A DNA stretch of 64,000 nucleotides from Croceivirga radicis (GTDB lineage: Bacteria > Bacteroidota > Bacteroidia > Flavobacteriales > Flavobacteriaceae): positions 186,001 to 250,000 of the forward strand of contig NZ_MTBC01000001.1 of assembly GCF_002072105.2 (NCBI RefSeq), given 5' to 3'. Below are positions 17,533 through 27,323 of this stretch, piece by piece; position 1 is the first letter of the stretch, and every line of letters begins with the position of its first letter. The translations under genes and the position numbers were made by a program. The notes under the pieces were generated by a model. That model was not told where the DNA came from. It did not search any database and saw only the letters and a list, made by a program, of their open reading frames with translations.

Positions 17533-18297
17533 TTATTCTGAATCTCTTTTAAAACACCAAAGCATTGCTTTAAGTAAATGCGTTCTAAAAAGTGGTTCAT
17601 CGTAAGATTCTATGGTGTGCCCGCCTCCAGTGTAAAAGGCCCTTCCTCCAAGGTTTTCGTGATACCAAGCTATAGGATGGTAATTGCCATTTGTCCCTCC
17701 TTCGTAACTACCTTCGTCTAACGTAACCAACACCTTAATGTTCGGGTCTATACTTTTAAAATTATACCATTCGTCTGTACGCTCCCAACTTTTGGGCAAG
17801 TGTGCCGTAGCTGGGTGTGTAGCATCTGTTACCGTTAAAGTGGCTTTTCTAACATTTGGGTCGTTTGGGTGGCCATTAAAATAGGCGCCCACCAATTTAT
17901 TGTACCAAGGCCAATCAAATTCGGTATCCGTTGCTGCATGTATACCCAAAAAAGCCCCACCACCGGCTATATAGTTTTTAAATGCAGCCTGCTCTTGGGT
18001 GTTTAATACATTTCCTGTGGTATTTAAAAAAACAACCAACTTATAATTCTTTAAATTTTCTGGGTTAAAATCGGCAGCCGTTTCGGTTTGTAGTACAATA
18101 AAACCATTTTCCCTACCCAGTTCTCGTAAGGTTTTTACACCCTTCTCTATACTCTTATGGCGCCAACCTTCGGTTTTGGTAAAAGCAAGAACCAACTCAG
18201 GAATCCTAGTAGATTCCCAAGCATCTTTGCCATCTTGTGCAAAAGAGACCATTGCAGAAAAACAAAACAAGAAACAAATAAGGGCCTTCACATTCAT
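17533..18297 (-). CDS. ThuA-domain exported protein
   Basis: The 254-residue product from the ATG at 18297 has a signal peptide (MNVKALICFLFCFSAMVSFA) and a class-I amidotransferase-like ThuA fold: LVLAFTKTEGWRHKSIEKG, NYIAGGGAFLGIHAATDTEFDW, YFNGHPNDPNVRKATL and PIAWYHENLGGRAFYTGGGH. ThuA proteins occur in disaccharide catabolism (trehalose, sucrose 3-keto metabolism) and in Bacteroidota exoproteins; the reaction is unclear. An alternative ATG at 18315 overlaps the upstream AraC gene. The gene is directly downstream of that regulator. Confidence 0.88.
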   Translation of the reverse strand: MNVKALICFLFCFSAMVSFAQDGKDAWESTRIPELVLAFTKTEGWRHKSIEKGVKTLRELGRENGFIVLQTETAADFNPENLKNYKLVVFLNTTGNVLNTQEQAAFKNYIAGGGAFLGIHAATDTEFDWPWYNKLVGAYFNGHPNDPNVRKATLTVTDATHPATAHLPKSWERTDEWYNFKSIDPNIKVLVTLDEGSYEGGTNGNYHPIAWYHENLGGRAFYTGGGHTIESYDEPLFRTHLLKAMLWCFKRDSE

Positions 18298-18301
18298 GGT
18301 T

Positions 18302-19189
18302 TTACGTTTTAACAATGGAAGTTAAATATTTTTTTGGCGTAGTGCCATATTTCTTTTTAAAAGCCGCTATAAAATGACTAGCCGTGCTGTACCCTACTTT
18401 TAAACCCACCTCGTTAACATTATGCTTTCCAGATTCTAACATTTGCCGTGCTAAATCCATTTTGTGGTCCAGCAAAAAACCATATACACTATCGCCATAA
18501 ATTTGCTTAAATCCTTCTTTTAATTTTTTAAGGCTCAAATCTATCTCATCGGAAAGCTCTTGCAAGGTTGGTGGTTCTACCATGCGTTCTAAAATTATAT
18601 CTTTTGCCTTTTTAATTTTACGTACGTTGTCTTCATCTGCCAAAAACGGGCATTGCTCTAAATCCGCATCTTCCGTTCTATTAAAATATAAAGCGATCAG
18701 TTCATAAACCTTACCTTTTATATACAATCTTTTTATGGACGGGTGCAGGTTATAATTCATTAACTGACTCAATACTACAGCCATACCAGGCGTTAACATT
18801 TCTTGCGCGTAATACTTTTTCTCACTAAAACTTTCACTTAAAAATGGAATAGCATTGGCATCTTGTGAGAAAAGTGAATGAAACTTTTGTATGCTCATAA
18901 TTACGGAAAACACCCAACTATCTGGCTGTAAACTTAAATGTATGGGCAAATCTTTCTGTGTGTTGTATAGTAAAAGCGAATTTTCTTCGGAAACGTTTAA
19001 ACGATAATTACCTTGATTGAATAGGAACTGACCACTACCCTTTAACGAAAAATGAAATTGTATGTAGCTACTATCCAACTCATGATATATTTCTTTGGCA
19101 GCATCCGTATCGTTCTGAATCTTAAGCACATAAAAACCAGGTTCTACAAAAACTTGGTCATAGGAACCCATAGCGTTATTTTCTTCCAT
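18302..19189 (-). CDS. AraC-family transcriptional regulator next to the hem operon
   Basis: The 295-residue cytoplasmic protein has an N-terminal sensing domain (about 1-185). The C-terminal AraC domain shows PTLQELSDEIDLSLKKLKEGF and NEVGLKVGYSTASHFIAAFKKKYGTTPKKYL, the two helix-turn-helix units. The overall pattern resembles PchR-type regulators, which sense siderophores or iron state. It is divergently transcribed from hemA across 212 bp, so control of haem synthesis is a reasonable inference. It could instead or also control the downstream ThuA gene. Confidence 0.88.
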   Translation of the reverse strand: MEENNAMGSYDQVFVEPGFYVLKIQNDTDAAKEIYHELDSSYIQFHFSLKGSGQFLFNQGNYRLNVSEENSLLLYNTQKDLPIHLSLQPDSWVFSVIMSIQKFHSLFSQDANAIPFLSESFSEKKYYAQEMLTPGMAVVLSQLMNYNLHPSIKRLYIKGKVYELIALYFNRTEDADLEQCPFLADEDNVRKIKKAKDIILERMVEPPTLQELSDEIDLSLKKLKEGFKQIYGDSVYGFLLDHKMDLARQMLESGKHNVNEVGLKVGYSTASHFIAAFKKKYGTTPKKYLTSIVKT

Positions 19190-19239
19190 AATAAATTGGT
19201 TTAAGCACCCTCTTTTTTATTATTTAGAATGACTCTAAA

Positions 19240-19247
19240 CAAATATA
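19240..19247 (-). promoter_or_regulatory. Predicted -7 box of the AraC regulator gene
   Basis: Reverse strand TATATTTG exactly matches TAnnTTTG, 50 bases before the regulator's ATG at 19189, leaving room for a short leader. Confidence 0.4.
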
Positions 19248-19372
19248 AATTAATCACAAATTGCCAGTAAAATCGGCTATTTCATCAAAAATAACGATAA
19301 ACCAAATCAATAAGAAACAGCAACCGACAAAAATGGTACCGATAGCGTTATTTTTTTTGGAACAAGGCATAG

Positions 19373-19380
19373 TACTTTTG
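19373..19380 (+). promoter_or_regulatory. Predicted -7 box of the hem operon
   Basis: TACTTTTG matches TAnnTTTG exactly and lies 21 bases upstream of the hemA ATG. No TTTG sits at the usual -33 spacing, which would fit an activator-dependent promoter such as one driven by the adjacent AraC protein. AACGATAA (19293-19300) and other A/T-rich motifs occur upstream. Confidence 0.45.
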
Positions 19381-19401
19381 TAATTCAGGTTTAGAGCAAG
19401 A

Positions 19402-20658
19402 ATGAAGAATTACCATCTATCCAGACATAGTTCTTTTTATGCGGTTGGTTTAAGTTATAAAAAAGCAGATGCCAGCATACGAGGAAAATTTAGTTTGGAC
19501 GTACCAAAAATTGATGCTGTTACCCTAGATGCAAAAGCACAAGGGGTAGATGGTTTGTTGGTGATTTCTACCTGTAACCGCACAGAGATGTATGGTTTTG
19601 CCCAGCACCCTTTTCAATTAATCAAGATTTTATGTGAGCATACCAAAGGCACTATAGAAGAGTTCCAGGAAGTTGCTTATGTACATAAGAACCATGATGC
19701 CATAAGCCATCTGTTCAAGGTAGGCACCGGATTGGACAGTCAAATCTTGGGCGATTTTGAAATAATAAGTCAGATCAAACAAAGTTTTTATCGTGCCAAG
19801 AAGTTAGAAATGAGCAATCCATTTTTAGAACGCTTGTGCAACTCGGTTATACAAGCCAGTAAACGTATTAAAAATGAGACCGAAATTTCTTCTGGAGCCA
19901 CATCTGTAGCTTTTGCTTCCGTGAGATACATTCTGGACCATATCCCAGAAATTGCCCATAAGAATATTCTTTTATTTGGAACAGGCAAAATTGGTCGTAA
20001 CACCTGCGAAAATCTAATAAAGCATACGGGTAATGAGCACATTACGCTAATTAACCGAACCAAAGAAAAGGCAGAAAAAATAGGTGGTAAATTTCAGCTT
20101 ACCGTGAAGGATTTTGGCGATTTACAATCCGAAATTCGAAAAACGGATGTATTGGTCGTTGCAACCGGGGCACAATTACCTACTGTATCCAAAGCACTCA
20201 TCCACAATAAAAAACCATTATGGATTTTGGACCTATCCATTCCTAAAAATGTGTCTGATGATGTGTTGGATTTACAAAACGTAACCATGGTTCACCTAGA
20301 CCAACTGTCTAAAATAACGGACGAGACCTTGGAAAAAAGGAAAAAATATGTGCCTAAAGCGCAACAAATTATCGCTGAAATACAGTCAGAATTTGTAGCC
20401 TGGTTAGAAACCAGAAAATTTGCGCCCGTTATTAAAGCCCTAAAGAATAAGCTTAAGACCATTAAGGAAGAAGAACTGGATTTTCAATCTAAAAAACTTA
20501 ACGATTTTAATGAAAAACAAGCTGATTTGGTTTCGGATCGTATTATTCAAAAAATTACCAAACAGTTTGCCAACCACCTTAAAAACGATGCTGTAGATAC
20601 CGAAGAAAGTCTGCAACTCATACAACAGGTATTCCAATTAGAAATAGATACCAAATGA
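19402..20658 (+). CDS. hemA: Glutamyl-tRNA reductase
   Basis: HemA reduces glutamyl-tRNA to glutamate-1-semialdehyde with NADPH, the committed step of C5-pathway tetrapyrrole synthesis. The 418-residue protein has the catalytic Cys58 in ISTCNRTEMYG and the SQILGDFEIISQIKQ substrate region. The NADPH fold is at LLFGTGKIGRNTCENL, and the C-terminal helical dimerisation domain is present. It is the first gene of the operon and overlaps hemC by four bases (ATGA). Confidence 0.97.
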   Translation: MKNYHLSRHSSFYAVGLSYKKADASIRGKFSLDVPKIDAVTLDAKAQGVDGLLVISTCNRTEMYGFAQHPFQLIKILCEHTKGTIEEFQEVAYVHKNHDAISHLFKVGTGLDSQILGDFEIISQIKQSFYRAKKLEMSNPFLERLCNSVIQASKRIKNETEISSGATSVAFASVRYILDHIPEIAHKNILLFGTGKIGRNTCENLIKHTGNEHITLINRTKEKAEKIGGKFQLTVKDFGDLQSEIRKTDVLVVATGAQLPTVSKALIHNKKPLWILDLSIPKNVSDDVLDLQNVTMVHLDQLSKITDETLEKRKKYVPKAQQIIAEIQSEFVAWLETRKFAPVIKALKNKLKTIKEEELDFQSKKLNDFNEKQADLVSDRIIQKITKQFANHLKNDAVDTEESLQLIQQVFQLEIDTK

Positions 20659-21587
20659 ACAAACCCCTAAGAATTGGCACCCGTGACAGTGAACTGGCCA
20701 TGTGGCAGGCAGAAACGGTACAAGCGCAATTGGCGCGTTTAGGTGTTGATAGTGTTCTGCATCCGGTAAAATCTACAGGCGATATAATTTTAGATAAACC
20801 GCTCTATGAGCTAGGCATCACCGGCATTTTTACCAAAACATTAGATATTGCCCTTATCAATGGAGAAATAGACATTGCGGTACATTCTATGAAAGATGTT
20901 CCTACGGCTTTGCCAAAGGGAATGGTACAAACTGCCGTTTTAGAAAGAGAAGTTACCAATGATGTACTTATACACAAAGGCGACCATTTTTTACTAGATG
21001 AGAATGGCAAAGCAACTATTGCTACGGGTAGCCTTAGAAGAAAAGCCCAATGGCTGCATCGTTATAAAAATCATACCGTTACAGATTTAAGGGGCAACGT
21101 AAATACACGCCTTATTAAATTGATAGAAAATGATTGGCAAGGAGCAATCTTTGCGCAGGCAGGCTTAAAACGTATTAAACTTTTACCTAAAGACGCCATG
21201 GAACTAGACTGGATGGTTCCAGCCCCGGCACAAGGTGCAATGGTAATAGTTGCAATGCAAGAAAACCAAGAGGCCGTTAATGCTTCTAGCCAATTAAACC
21301 ATCTGCCAAGTGAGCAAGCTACCACAATTGAGCGTGAATTTTTGCGTACCCTTGAAGGTGGTTGCACAGCACCAATTGGTGCATTGGCCACAATAAAAGA
21401 CCAAACAGTATATTTTAAGGGTTGTTTACATGCCCTAGATGGTTCTAAAGAATTGGTCATTGAAAAAGAAACTACCTTAGCACAGATAGCCAATTTTGGT
21501 AAAAGATGCGCACAAGAGATTTTAGACAATGGTGGCAAGGAATTGATGCAAAACATAAAAGATGAGCAAAACAATCCTGTCAACTAA
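20655..21587 (+). CDS. hemC: Porphobilinogen deaminase (hydroxymethylbilane synthase)
   Basis: HemC polymerises four porphobilinogens to hydroxymethylbilane in the cytosol. The 310-residue protein starts RIGTRDSELAMWQAE and has VHSMKDVPT, GSLRRKAQWL and TDLRGNVNTRL substrate-binding loops. The dipyrromethane-cofactor cysteine is Cys237 in EGGCTAPIGA. Length and motifs are standard. Its 3' end overlaps hemD by 26 bases. Confidence 0.97.
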   Translation: MNKPLRIGTRDSELAMWQAETVQAQLARLGVDSVLHPVKSTGDIILDKPLYELGITGIFTKTLDIALINGEIDIAVHSMKDVPTALPKGMVQTAVLEREVTNDVLIHKGDHFLLDENGKATIATGSLRRKAQWLHRYKNHTVTDLRGNVNTRLIKLIENDWQGAIFAQAGLKRIKLLPKDAMELDWMVPAPAQGAMVIVAMQENQEAVNASSQLNHLPSEQATTIEREFLRTLEGGCTAPIGALATIKDQTVYFKGCLHALDGSKELVIEKETTLAQIANFGKRCAQEILDNGGKELMQNIKDEQNNPVN

Positions 21588-22239
21588 AACCTTAAAACCG
21601 CATCAAAAAGAATTGGTATTGAATTCTGGACTTGGTTTAGTTTCTTATGATGCTATAGCTATTCAGTTTACACCATTTACCTTAGATTTAAATACCGATT
21701 ATTTTATCATTACCAGCAAGAATAGCGCAAAAGCACTTTTAAACTATCTGAATCTAAACCCACATAAAAAAGTAGCTTTTTCTATTCCTATTTGCTGCGT
21801 AGGCACAAAAACCAGCGGTTATCTATCAGATAACGGTTTTACAATAGCCCACATGGCCCATTATGGAAAGGAATTGGCCACTTACATCACCACAAATTTA
21901 AAAGATAAGCGTTTTACCTTTCTAGCTGGAAATTTAAGACGAAATGAAATTCCCGAATTATTGGCAGAAGCTAATGTTAGCTTAAATGAGATTATCTGTT
22001 ACCACACGATAGCACAGCCAAAACTTTTTGAACGAAATTTTGATGGTATCTTACTTTTTAGTCCTTCTGGGGTTGATAGTTTTACCACTAAGAACAGCTT
22101 TGATGGTGCGGTTGCCTTTTGTATTGGCAATACCACGGCAACTGAGGCCAAAAAATATACCGATAAGATTATTATTGCGAACAAGCCTACGGTAGAAAAC
22201 GTACTAGTACAGGCAATTAAAACTTTAAACTATGCTTAA
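21562..22239 (+). CDS. hemD: Uroporphyrinogen-III synthase
   Basis: HemD closes and inverts ring D of hydroxymethylbilane. The family is poorly conserved, but the 225-residue length, bilobal alternation and short motifs support the call. These motifs are [50 protein letters not shown] and [13 protein letters not shown]. The position between hemC and hemE is decisive. It begins inside hemC (26-base overlap) and overlaps hemE by eight bases, implying tight coupling. Confidence 0.92.
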   Translation: MSKTILSTKTLKPHQKELVLNSGLGLVSYDAIAIQFTPFTLDLNTDYFIITSKNSAKALLNYLNLNPHKKVAFSIPICCVGTKTSGYLSDNGFTIAHMAHYGKELATYITTNLKDKRFTFLAGNLRRNEIPELLAEANVSLNEIICYHTIAQPKLFERNFDGILLFSPSGVDSFTTKNSFDGAVAFCIGNTTATEAKKYTDKIIIANKPTVENVLVQAIKTLNYA

Positions 22240-23257
22240 AAACGATTTATTCCTTAGAGCCTTAAAAGGTGAAACCGTAGATAGACCACCCGTTTGGATG
22301 ATGCGCCAAGCAGGCCGCTATTTGCCAGAATTTATGGAGTTAAAGCATAAATATGATTTCTTTACACGCTGCCAAACACCGGAATTAGCTTCGGAAATAA
22401 CCGTACAACCCATACGCAGATACGGCATGGATGCAGCTATTTTGTTCAGTGATATCTTGGTTATACCACAAGCCATGAACATTGAGGTAGAAATGAAACC
22501 AAACTTTGGTCCTTACCTTCCAAAGCCTATTAGAACGGCAAAAGATTTAGAACATGTTGTTGTTCCAGATATACACGATAGTCTTGGTTATGTTTTGGAT
22601 GCTATAAAAATGACCAAAGAAAAACTGAATGACGAAGTACCCTTAATCGGTTTTGCCGGTTCCCCTTGGACCATTTTATGCTACTGCGTTCAAGGACAAG
22701 GGAGCAAAAGTTTTGATTTGGCCAAGGGCCTATGTTTTTCAGACCCTAAAACCGCACATATCTTACTTCAAAAAATTACGGACACCACTATTGCCTATCT
22801 AAAAGAGAAAGTAAAAGCGGGTTGTAATGCCGTTCAAGTATTCGATTCTTGGGGCGGTATGCTATCTCCAGTAGACTATCAAGAATTCTCTTTTAATTAT
22901 ATTCAACAGATTGTAGATGCGCTAAAGGATATGGCCCCGGTTATTGTCTTTGGTAAAGGTTGTTGGTTCGCTTTAAAAGAAATGGCCAACTCCGGAGCTG
23001 CTGCACTAGGCGTAGATTGGACCTGTTCTGCACAAAACGCTCGGTATTTAACCGGAGGTAACATTACCCTACAAGGTAATTTTGACCCGGCCAGATTACT
23101 ATCGCCACCTGTAGAAATAAAACGAATGGTTACCCAAATGATACGCGAGTTTGGCAAGGACAAATACGTAGTTAACCTGGGCCACGGTATTTTACCGCAC
23201 ATTCCGTTAGAAAACGCGGGTGCGTTTATAGAAGCCGTAAAAGAGTACAAGGAATAA
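22232..23257 (+). CDS. hemE: Uroporphyrinogen decarboxylase
   Basis: HemE removes four acetate carboxyls to yield coproporphyrinogen III. The 341-residue protein has the signature [15 protein letters not shown] near the N-terminus, then the catalytic Asp region [13 protein letters not shown]. Further family blocks are [25 protein letters not shown] and [13 protein letters not shown]. Length is normal. It is followed after 9 bp by trkH. Confidence 0.97.
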   Translation: MLKNDLFLRALKGETVDRPPVWMMRQAGRYLPEFMELKHKYDFFTRCQTPELASEITVQPIRRYGMDAAILFSDILVIPQAMNIEVEMKPNFGPYLPKPIRTAKDLEHVVVPDIHDSLGYVLDAIKMTKEKLNDEVPLIGFAGSPWTILCYCVQGQGSKSFDLAKGLCFSDPKTAHILLQKITDTTIAYLKEKVKAGCNAVQVFDSWGGMLSPVDYQEFSFNYIQQIVDALKDMAPVIVFGKGCWFALKEMANSGAAALGVDWTCSAQNARYLTGGNITLQGNFDPARLLSPPVEIKRMVTQMIREFGKDKYVVNLGHGILPHIPLENAGAFIEAVKEYKE

Positions 23258-23266
23258 AGCAATAGA

Positions 23267-24616
23267 GTGGAAAAGCTAAAGCGTATAAACAAGCGCTACC
23301 AAAAATTTAAATTAGGCATTAGCCCACAGCAAAATCTGCTATACGGCTTTCTAAGCTACGTATTTATAGGTACTTTACTATTGGCTTTACCCATTTTCCA
23401 AAAAGCACCCATAGCTTTTTTGGACAGTTTATTCATGGCTACAAGTGCCGTATCCACAACTGGTTTGGTTACCGTTCCCCTTGCCGAAAGCTATAACCTT
23501 GGTGGGCAACTAATACTGCTCTCCTTGTTTCAATTGGGAGGTATTGGTTACTTAACCTTTACCACGTTTGTAATACTCTCTACTACGCGAAAAATTACCC
23601 ATTGGCATCAAAAAATATTAAAAACGGAATTCGCACTACCCAAGACCATAACTATTGGTATATTTTTAAAATCTGTGATTCTTTTTACCGTAATTATGGA
23701 GTTTTTGGGAACGGTGTTGTTAACCGTTGTATTTACGCAAGAAGGGCAACCCTTTTGGACCGCACTTTATAACGGATTTTTTCATTCTATAAGTGCCTTT
23801 TGTACGGCGGGCTTTAGCTTGTTTGGTGATGGATTCATGAGTTACACTGCAAATGGTTGGGTCAATGTAATTATTAGCTTACTAGCCATATCCGGATCCC
23901 TTGGTTTTATTGTAATTACAGACTTCTATTTGCTGTTACGTTATAAGGCTCACAAATTAAGTTTCACAACCAAAATAATACTATTTGGTTTTTTATTCCT
24001 ATTGACTTCAGGTACCATTTTAGTATTTGCTCTAGAACCTACAATCAATCAATTAGAAGGAAAAGAACGCTTTTTAGCTGCATTTTTCCAAACCATGTCC
24101 GCAATGACCACGGTTGGTTTTAACTCGGTAGATTTTGGTAATTTTTCGCAAGCTATTTTATTGGTAATTATATTTTTGATGTACGTTGGTGCTTCACCAT
24201 CTGGGACCGCTGGAGGAATTAAGATTACAACATTGACCGCCCTAATAGCCATATTAAAAAGCAGAATACAAGGAAACCAACAAGTAACCTTTCTAGGAAA
24301 AGCCATACCACAAGAAAGATTAAGTATTGCTACTTCTTCCTTCATATTTTATTCCTCTATTTTAGTTCTAGGTTGTTTTGTTATCACCCTTACCAACCAT
24401 CACAAGTTCGAAAACCTCTTTTTTGAAGTTGCATCTGCACTAGGCACTGTTGGTTTAAGTACCGGCATAACTAGCCAATTGGATGTATTGGGAAAATTAA
24501 CTCTTATTGTTTTAATGTTTATAGGACGTTTGGGCGTACTCACGTTTGGATTCGCCTTATGGCATAGAAACAATAAACTATTTGAGCCTTGTGAGGAAGA
24601 AGATATTGCACTTTAG
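23267..24616 (+). CDS. trkH: TrkH-family potassium uptake channel subunit
   Basis: The 449-residue membrane protein starts at a GTG 9 bp after hemE. All four pore-loop filter segments are visible in order: STTGLV, CTAGFS, TTVGFN and GTVGLS, each with the filter glycine, embedded in repeated M1-P-M2 units. TrkH moves K+ inward and normally works with a TrkA RCK subunit, which is not in the window. Placement inside a haem operon is unexpected, although gene packing indicates co-transcription. Confidence 0.9.
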   Translation: MEKLKRINKRYQKFKLGISPQQNLLYGFLSYVFIGTLLLALPIFQKAPIAFLDSLFMATSAVSTTGLVTVPLAESYNLGGQLILLSLFQLGGIGYLTFTTFVILSTTRKITHWHQKILKTEFALPKTITIGIFLKSVILFTVIMEFLGTVLLTVVFTQEGQPFWTALYNGFFHSISAFCTAGFSLFGDGFMSYTANGWVNVIISLLAISGSLGFIVITDFYLLLRYKAHKLSFTTKIILFGFLFLLTSGTILVFALEPTINQLEGKERFLAAFFQTMSAMTTVGFNSVDFGNFSQAILLVIIFLMYVGASPSGTAGGIKITTLTALIAILKSRIQGNQQVTFLGKAIPQERLSIATSSFIFYSSILVLGCFVITLTNHHKFENLFFEVASALGTVGLSTGITSQLDVLGKLTLIVLMFIGRLGVLTFGFALWHRNNKLFEPCEEEDIAL

Positions 24617-24618
24617 TT

Positions 24619-25113
24619 ATGAGATTACTTCAAATATTTACTAAAATTTCATTATCGGCATTTTTTGCGCTATTCAAAATAGGTTTTAAACATCCATTAT
24701 TTATACTTCCAACGGCAAAGGCCACCAGAAAATGCATAGCGCTATCTAATAGTTATTTTGGGCACAAACACCACGAAAACGGTCCTGCTAATGCATTTAG
24801 GCATGCCTTATGGAACTTTTTAATAGCCAAATATTGCTCCAAAAGAAGTAAAAACAATGATTCCGTGCTCGCCTATACACAAAGCATTACAGATTGGCAT
24901 GAAAGCGCTTTTCCAAACCGAGAATTGGCTAAAAAGATGGATTTACACAACAATGCAGTGGGCAGGCATTTATTTAAAATCCATGGGGCTATTGCAGTTA
25001 GCGATTTTGTTGATATCTTACTACAGGAGACAAAAAAGTCAACTTACATTACCCAAATTGATGGATTTACAAACTACAAAAACCAATTGGTACATATAAA
25101 AAATGAAGCTTAA
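24619..25113 (+). CDS. DUF6973-like protein with NAFRHALW motif
   Basis: The 164-residue protein carries GPANAFRHALWNFL followed by DWHESAFPNRELAKKMDLHNNAVGR. This His/Asn/Asp-rich pattern is typical of a widespread small domain of unknown function (DUF6973-like; family name from memory). A hydrophobic N-terminal segment (ISLSAFFALFKIGF) may be a membrane anchor. The conserved His and Asp residues suggest a hydrolase or metal site (inference). It is 2 bp after trkH and overlaps hemF by 11 bases. Confidence 0.65.
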   Translation: MRLLQIFTKISLSAFFALFKIGFKHPLFILPTAKATRKCIALSNSYFGHKHHENGPANAFRHALWNFLIAKYCSKRSKNNDSVLAYTQSITDWHESAFPNRELAKKMDLHNNAVGRHLFKIHGAIAVSDFVDILLQETKKSTYITQIDGFTNYKNQLVHIKNEA

Positions 25114-26014
25114 AGACCAATTTTATCAATACATACAACAATTGCAAGATAGCATTACCCATAAACTGGAAACTATTGATGGGAAAGCTAAATTTAAAGA
25201 GGATTTATGGGAGCGGCCCGAAGGGGGAGGTGGCAGAACCCGAGTAATACAAGAAGGAAATGTTTTTGAAAAAGGAGGCGTTAACATTTCTGCGGTACAT
25301 GGGGCCTTGCCAGATTCCATGCAAAATTATTTTGGCGTACAAGATGCCGATTTCTTTGCCTGTGGTTTAAGTTTGGTATTACACCCTAAAAACCCTTTTG
25401 TGCCAACCGTGCATGCCAACTGGCGCTATTTTGAAATGTATGATAAACAAGGGAACATTGTAGACCAGTGGTTTGGTGGTGGGCAAGACCTTACCCCCTA
25501 TTATTTGTTTTCTGAAGATGCCGTTCATTTTCATGAAACGTGCAAAAAAGCCTGCGATGCACACCATCCCGATTTTTATACCACTTACAAGGAACGTTGT
25601 GATACCTACTTTTGGAACGCGCATAGAAATGAAGCACGCGGTATAGGTGGTTTGTTTTTTGACTATTGCAAAGCGAATGAAGAAATGAACATGAACGATT
25701 GGTATAATTTTGTAACCGAGGTGGGAGATAGCTTTTTAGACGCCTACATACCCATAGTAGAAAAGCGAAAAGCTACGCCATTTACCGATCAACATAGAAA
25801 TTGGCAAGAAATAAGACGTGGCCGTTATGTAGAATTTAATCTGGTTCATGATAAGGGCACGCTATTTGGCCTAAAAACAAATGGTAGAATAGAAAGTATT
25901 TTAATGAGTTTACCGCCACACGTGCAATGGGTTTATGACCATACCCCAGAACCTGGCAGTGAGGAAGAACAATTAATTTTAGTGCTGCAACAACCAAAAC
26001 AGTGGATATCTTAG
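25103..26014 (+). CDS. hemF: Oxygen-dependent coproporphyrinogen III oxidase
   Basis: HemF uses O2 to convert coproporphyrinogen III to protoporphyrinogen IX. The 303-residue protein has family blocks HANWRYFEMYD, WFGGGQDLTPYYLF, RGIGGLFFDY and RGRYVEFNLVHDKGTLFGL. No oxygen-independent HemN is in the window, so this operon is suited to aerobic growth. It overlaps the upstream DUF6973-like gene and precedes the AAA/TPR gene by 16 bp. Confidence 0.97.
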   Translation: MKLKDQFYQYIQQLQDSITHKLETIDGKAKFKEDLWERPEGGGGRTRVIQEGNVFEKGGVNISAVHGALPDSMQNYFGVQDADFFACGLSLVLHPKNPFVPTVHANWRYFEMYDKQGNIVDQWFGGGQDLTPYYLFSEDAVHFHETCKKACDAHHPDFYTTYKERCDTYFWNAHRNEARGIGGLFFDYCKANEEMNMNDWYNFVTEVGDSFLDAYIPIVEKRKATPFTDQHRNWQEIRRGRYVEFNLVHDKGTLFGLKTNGRIESILMSLPPHVQWVYDHTPEPGSEEEQLILVLQQPKQWIS

Positions 26015-26030
26015 AATCAAATACAGACTT

Positions 26031-27323
26031 ATGTTAGAAAGTTTATTAGAGGCCCTAAAACACTCGCCAGATAATGTTCCACTTAAACTACAGGTGGCAA
26101 AACTCTATTTAGAAGAGCTGGATTATCTTATGGCCGAAGAACACCTTACCGGTATTCTTGCTCTGCAACCAAAACATGAAGAAGCCAAATATTTATTGGC
26201 CAGTTGCTTTTTAAAACTAGGTAAACAGGCTGCTGCGGAAATCATTGCGGAAGAACTTTCCCAACAAAGTACTAATATACAATATTTAGAATTGTTATGT
26301 GAGTGCCAACTAGCACAAGATAACTATAGCGAGGCTCAAAATACGTATCGGTATATTACAGAATTACAGCCTGGGTACCAAAATCATAAATTTGACCAAG
26401 TTTTAAAAAACCCAGTCCTCACCAACGAAGATGATTTTACCGAAGATGTAGTAAGTTTTATGTCCAAACCCAATATCACTTTTAAAGATGTGGGTGGTAT
26501 GGAACAGGTAAAAAACGAAATAGACCTTAAAATTATAAAACCCCTACAACACCAAGAAGTCTATAAGGCCTATGGTAAAAAAATTGGCGGAGGTATTCTT
26601 TTATACGGCCCCCCAGGTTGTGGTAAAACCTATTTGGCAAAAGCAACCGCAGGCCAAATAGATGCCAACTTTATCAACGTAGGTATTAATGACATTCTTG
26701 ATATATGGCTGGGAAGTTCTGAAAAAAACCTGCATGAAATTTTTGAGAAAGCCCGGGCCAATACCCCATGCGTCATATTCATAGATGAGATAGACGCACT
26801 TGGTGCCAACCGTAATGACATGAACAAAACAGCAGGACGTACGGTAATCAACCAATTTTTATCTGAATTGGATGGGGTAGATTCCAACAACGATGGAATT
26901 CTAATCATAGGGGCAACCAATGCTCCTTGGTATTTAGACCCTGCCTTTAGAAGACCAGGAAGGTTTGATCGTATTGTATTTGTTTCCCCACCAGACACCA
27001 CCTCAAGAGAAGCCATTTTTGATGTGCAGTTAAAGAACAAGCCTACAGATAGTATTGACCTTAAAGAACTTGCAAAAAAAACAAAAGAATTTTCTGGGGC
27101 AGACATTAATGCTGCTATTGATCTTGCCATAGAAGACAAATTACAATCGGCCTTTGTAGACGGCATTCCTAAGCCACTAACAACTAAAGATATACTCAAA
27201 GGTATAAAAAAGACCAAGCCCAGCACCAAAGATTGGTTTAGTTCTGCAAGAAATTATGCCTTGTACGCCAACGATTCTGGTTTGTATGATGATATACTAA
27301 CCTACCTGAACATTAAGAAATAA
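26031..27323 (+). CDS. TPR-AAA+ ATPase of the Cdc48/katanin/Vps4-like type
   Basis: The 430-residue soluble protein has about three TPR repeats in residues 1-115, a linker and a single AAA+ module from ~150. It has FKDVGGMEQVKNEI, Walker A GPPGCGKT (193-200), Walker B CVIFIDEID (247-255), sensor-1 IIGATN and the RRPGRFDR arginine-finger motif. The C-terminal tail KDWFSSARNYALYAND recalls the meiotic-clade AAA helix. There is no protease domain and no membrane helix, unlike FtsH. Its stop overlaps the next start by one base (TAATG), suggesting a complex with the TPR membrane protein. Substrate is unknown. Confidence 0.85.
   Translation: MLESLLEALKHSPDNVPLKLQVAKLYLEELDYLMAEEHLTGILALQPKHEEAKYLLASCFLKLGKQAAAEIIAEELSQQSTNIQYLELLCECQLAQDNYSEAQNTYRYITELQPGYQNHKFDQVLKNPVLTNEDDFTEDVVSFMSKPNITFKDVGGMEQVKNEIDLKIIKPLQHQEVYKAYGKKIGGGILLYGPPGCGKTYLAKATAGQIDANFINVGINDILDIWLGSSEKNLHEIFEKARANTPCVIFIDEIDALGANRNDMNKTAGRTVINQFLSELDGVDSNNDGILIIGATNAPWYLDPAFRRPGRFDRIVFVSPPDTTSREAIFDVQLKNKPTDSIDLKELAKKTKEFSGADINAAIDLAIEDKLQSAFVDGIPKPLTTKDILKGIKKTKPSTKDWFSSARNYALYANDSGLYDDILTYLNIKK

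Noticed and set aside
21071-21583. 170-aa frame on the - strand
   Set aside because: Lies antisense within hemC; no conserved motifs.
26630-27229. 199-aa frame on the - strand
   Set aside because: Opposite a clear AAA+ ATPase with intact motifs; Ser/Leu-rich composition typical of antisense frames.
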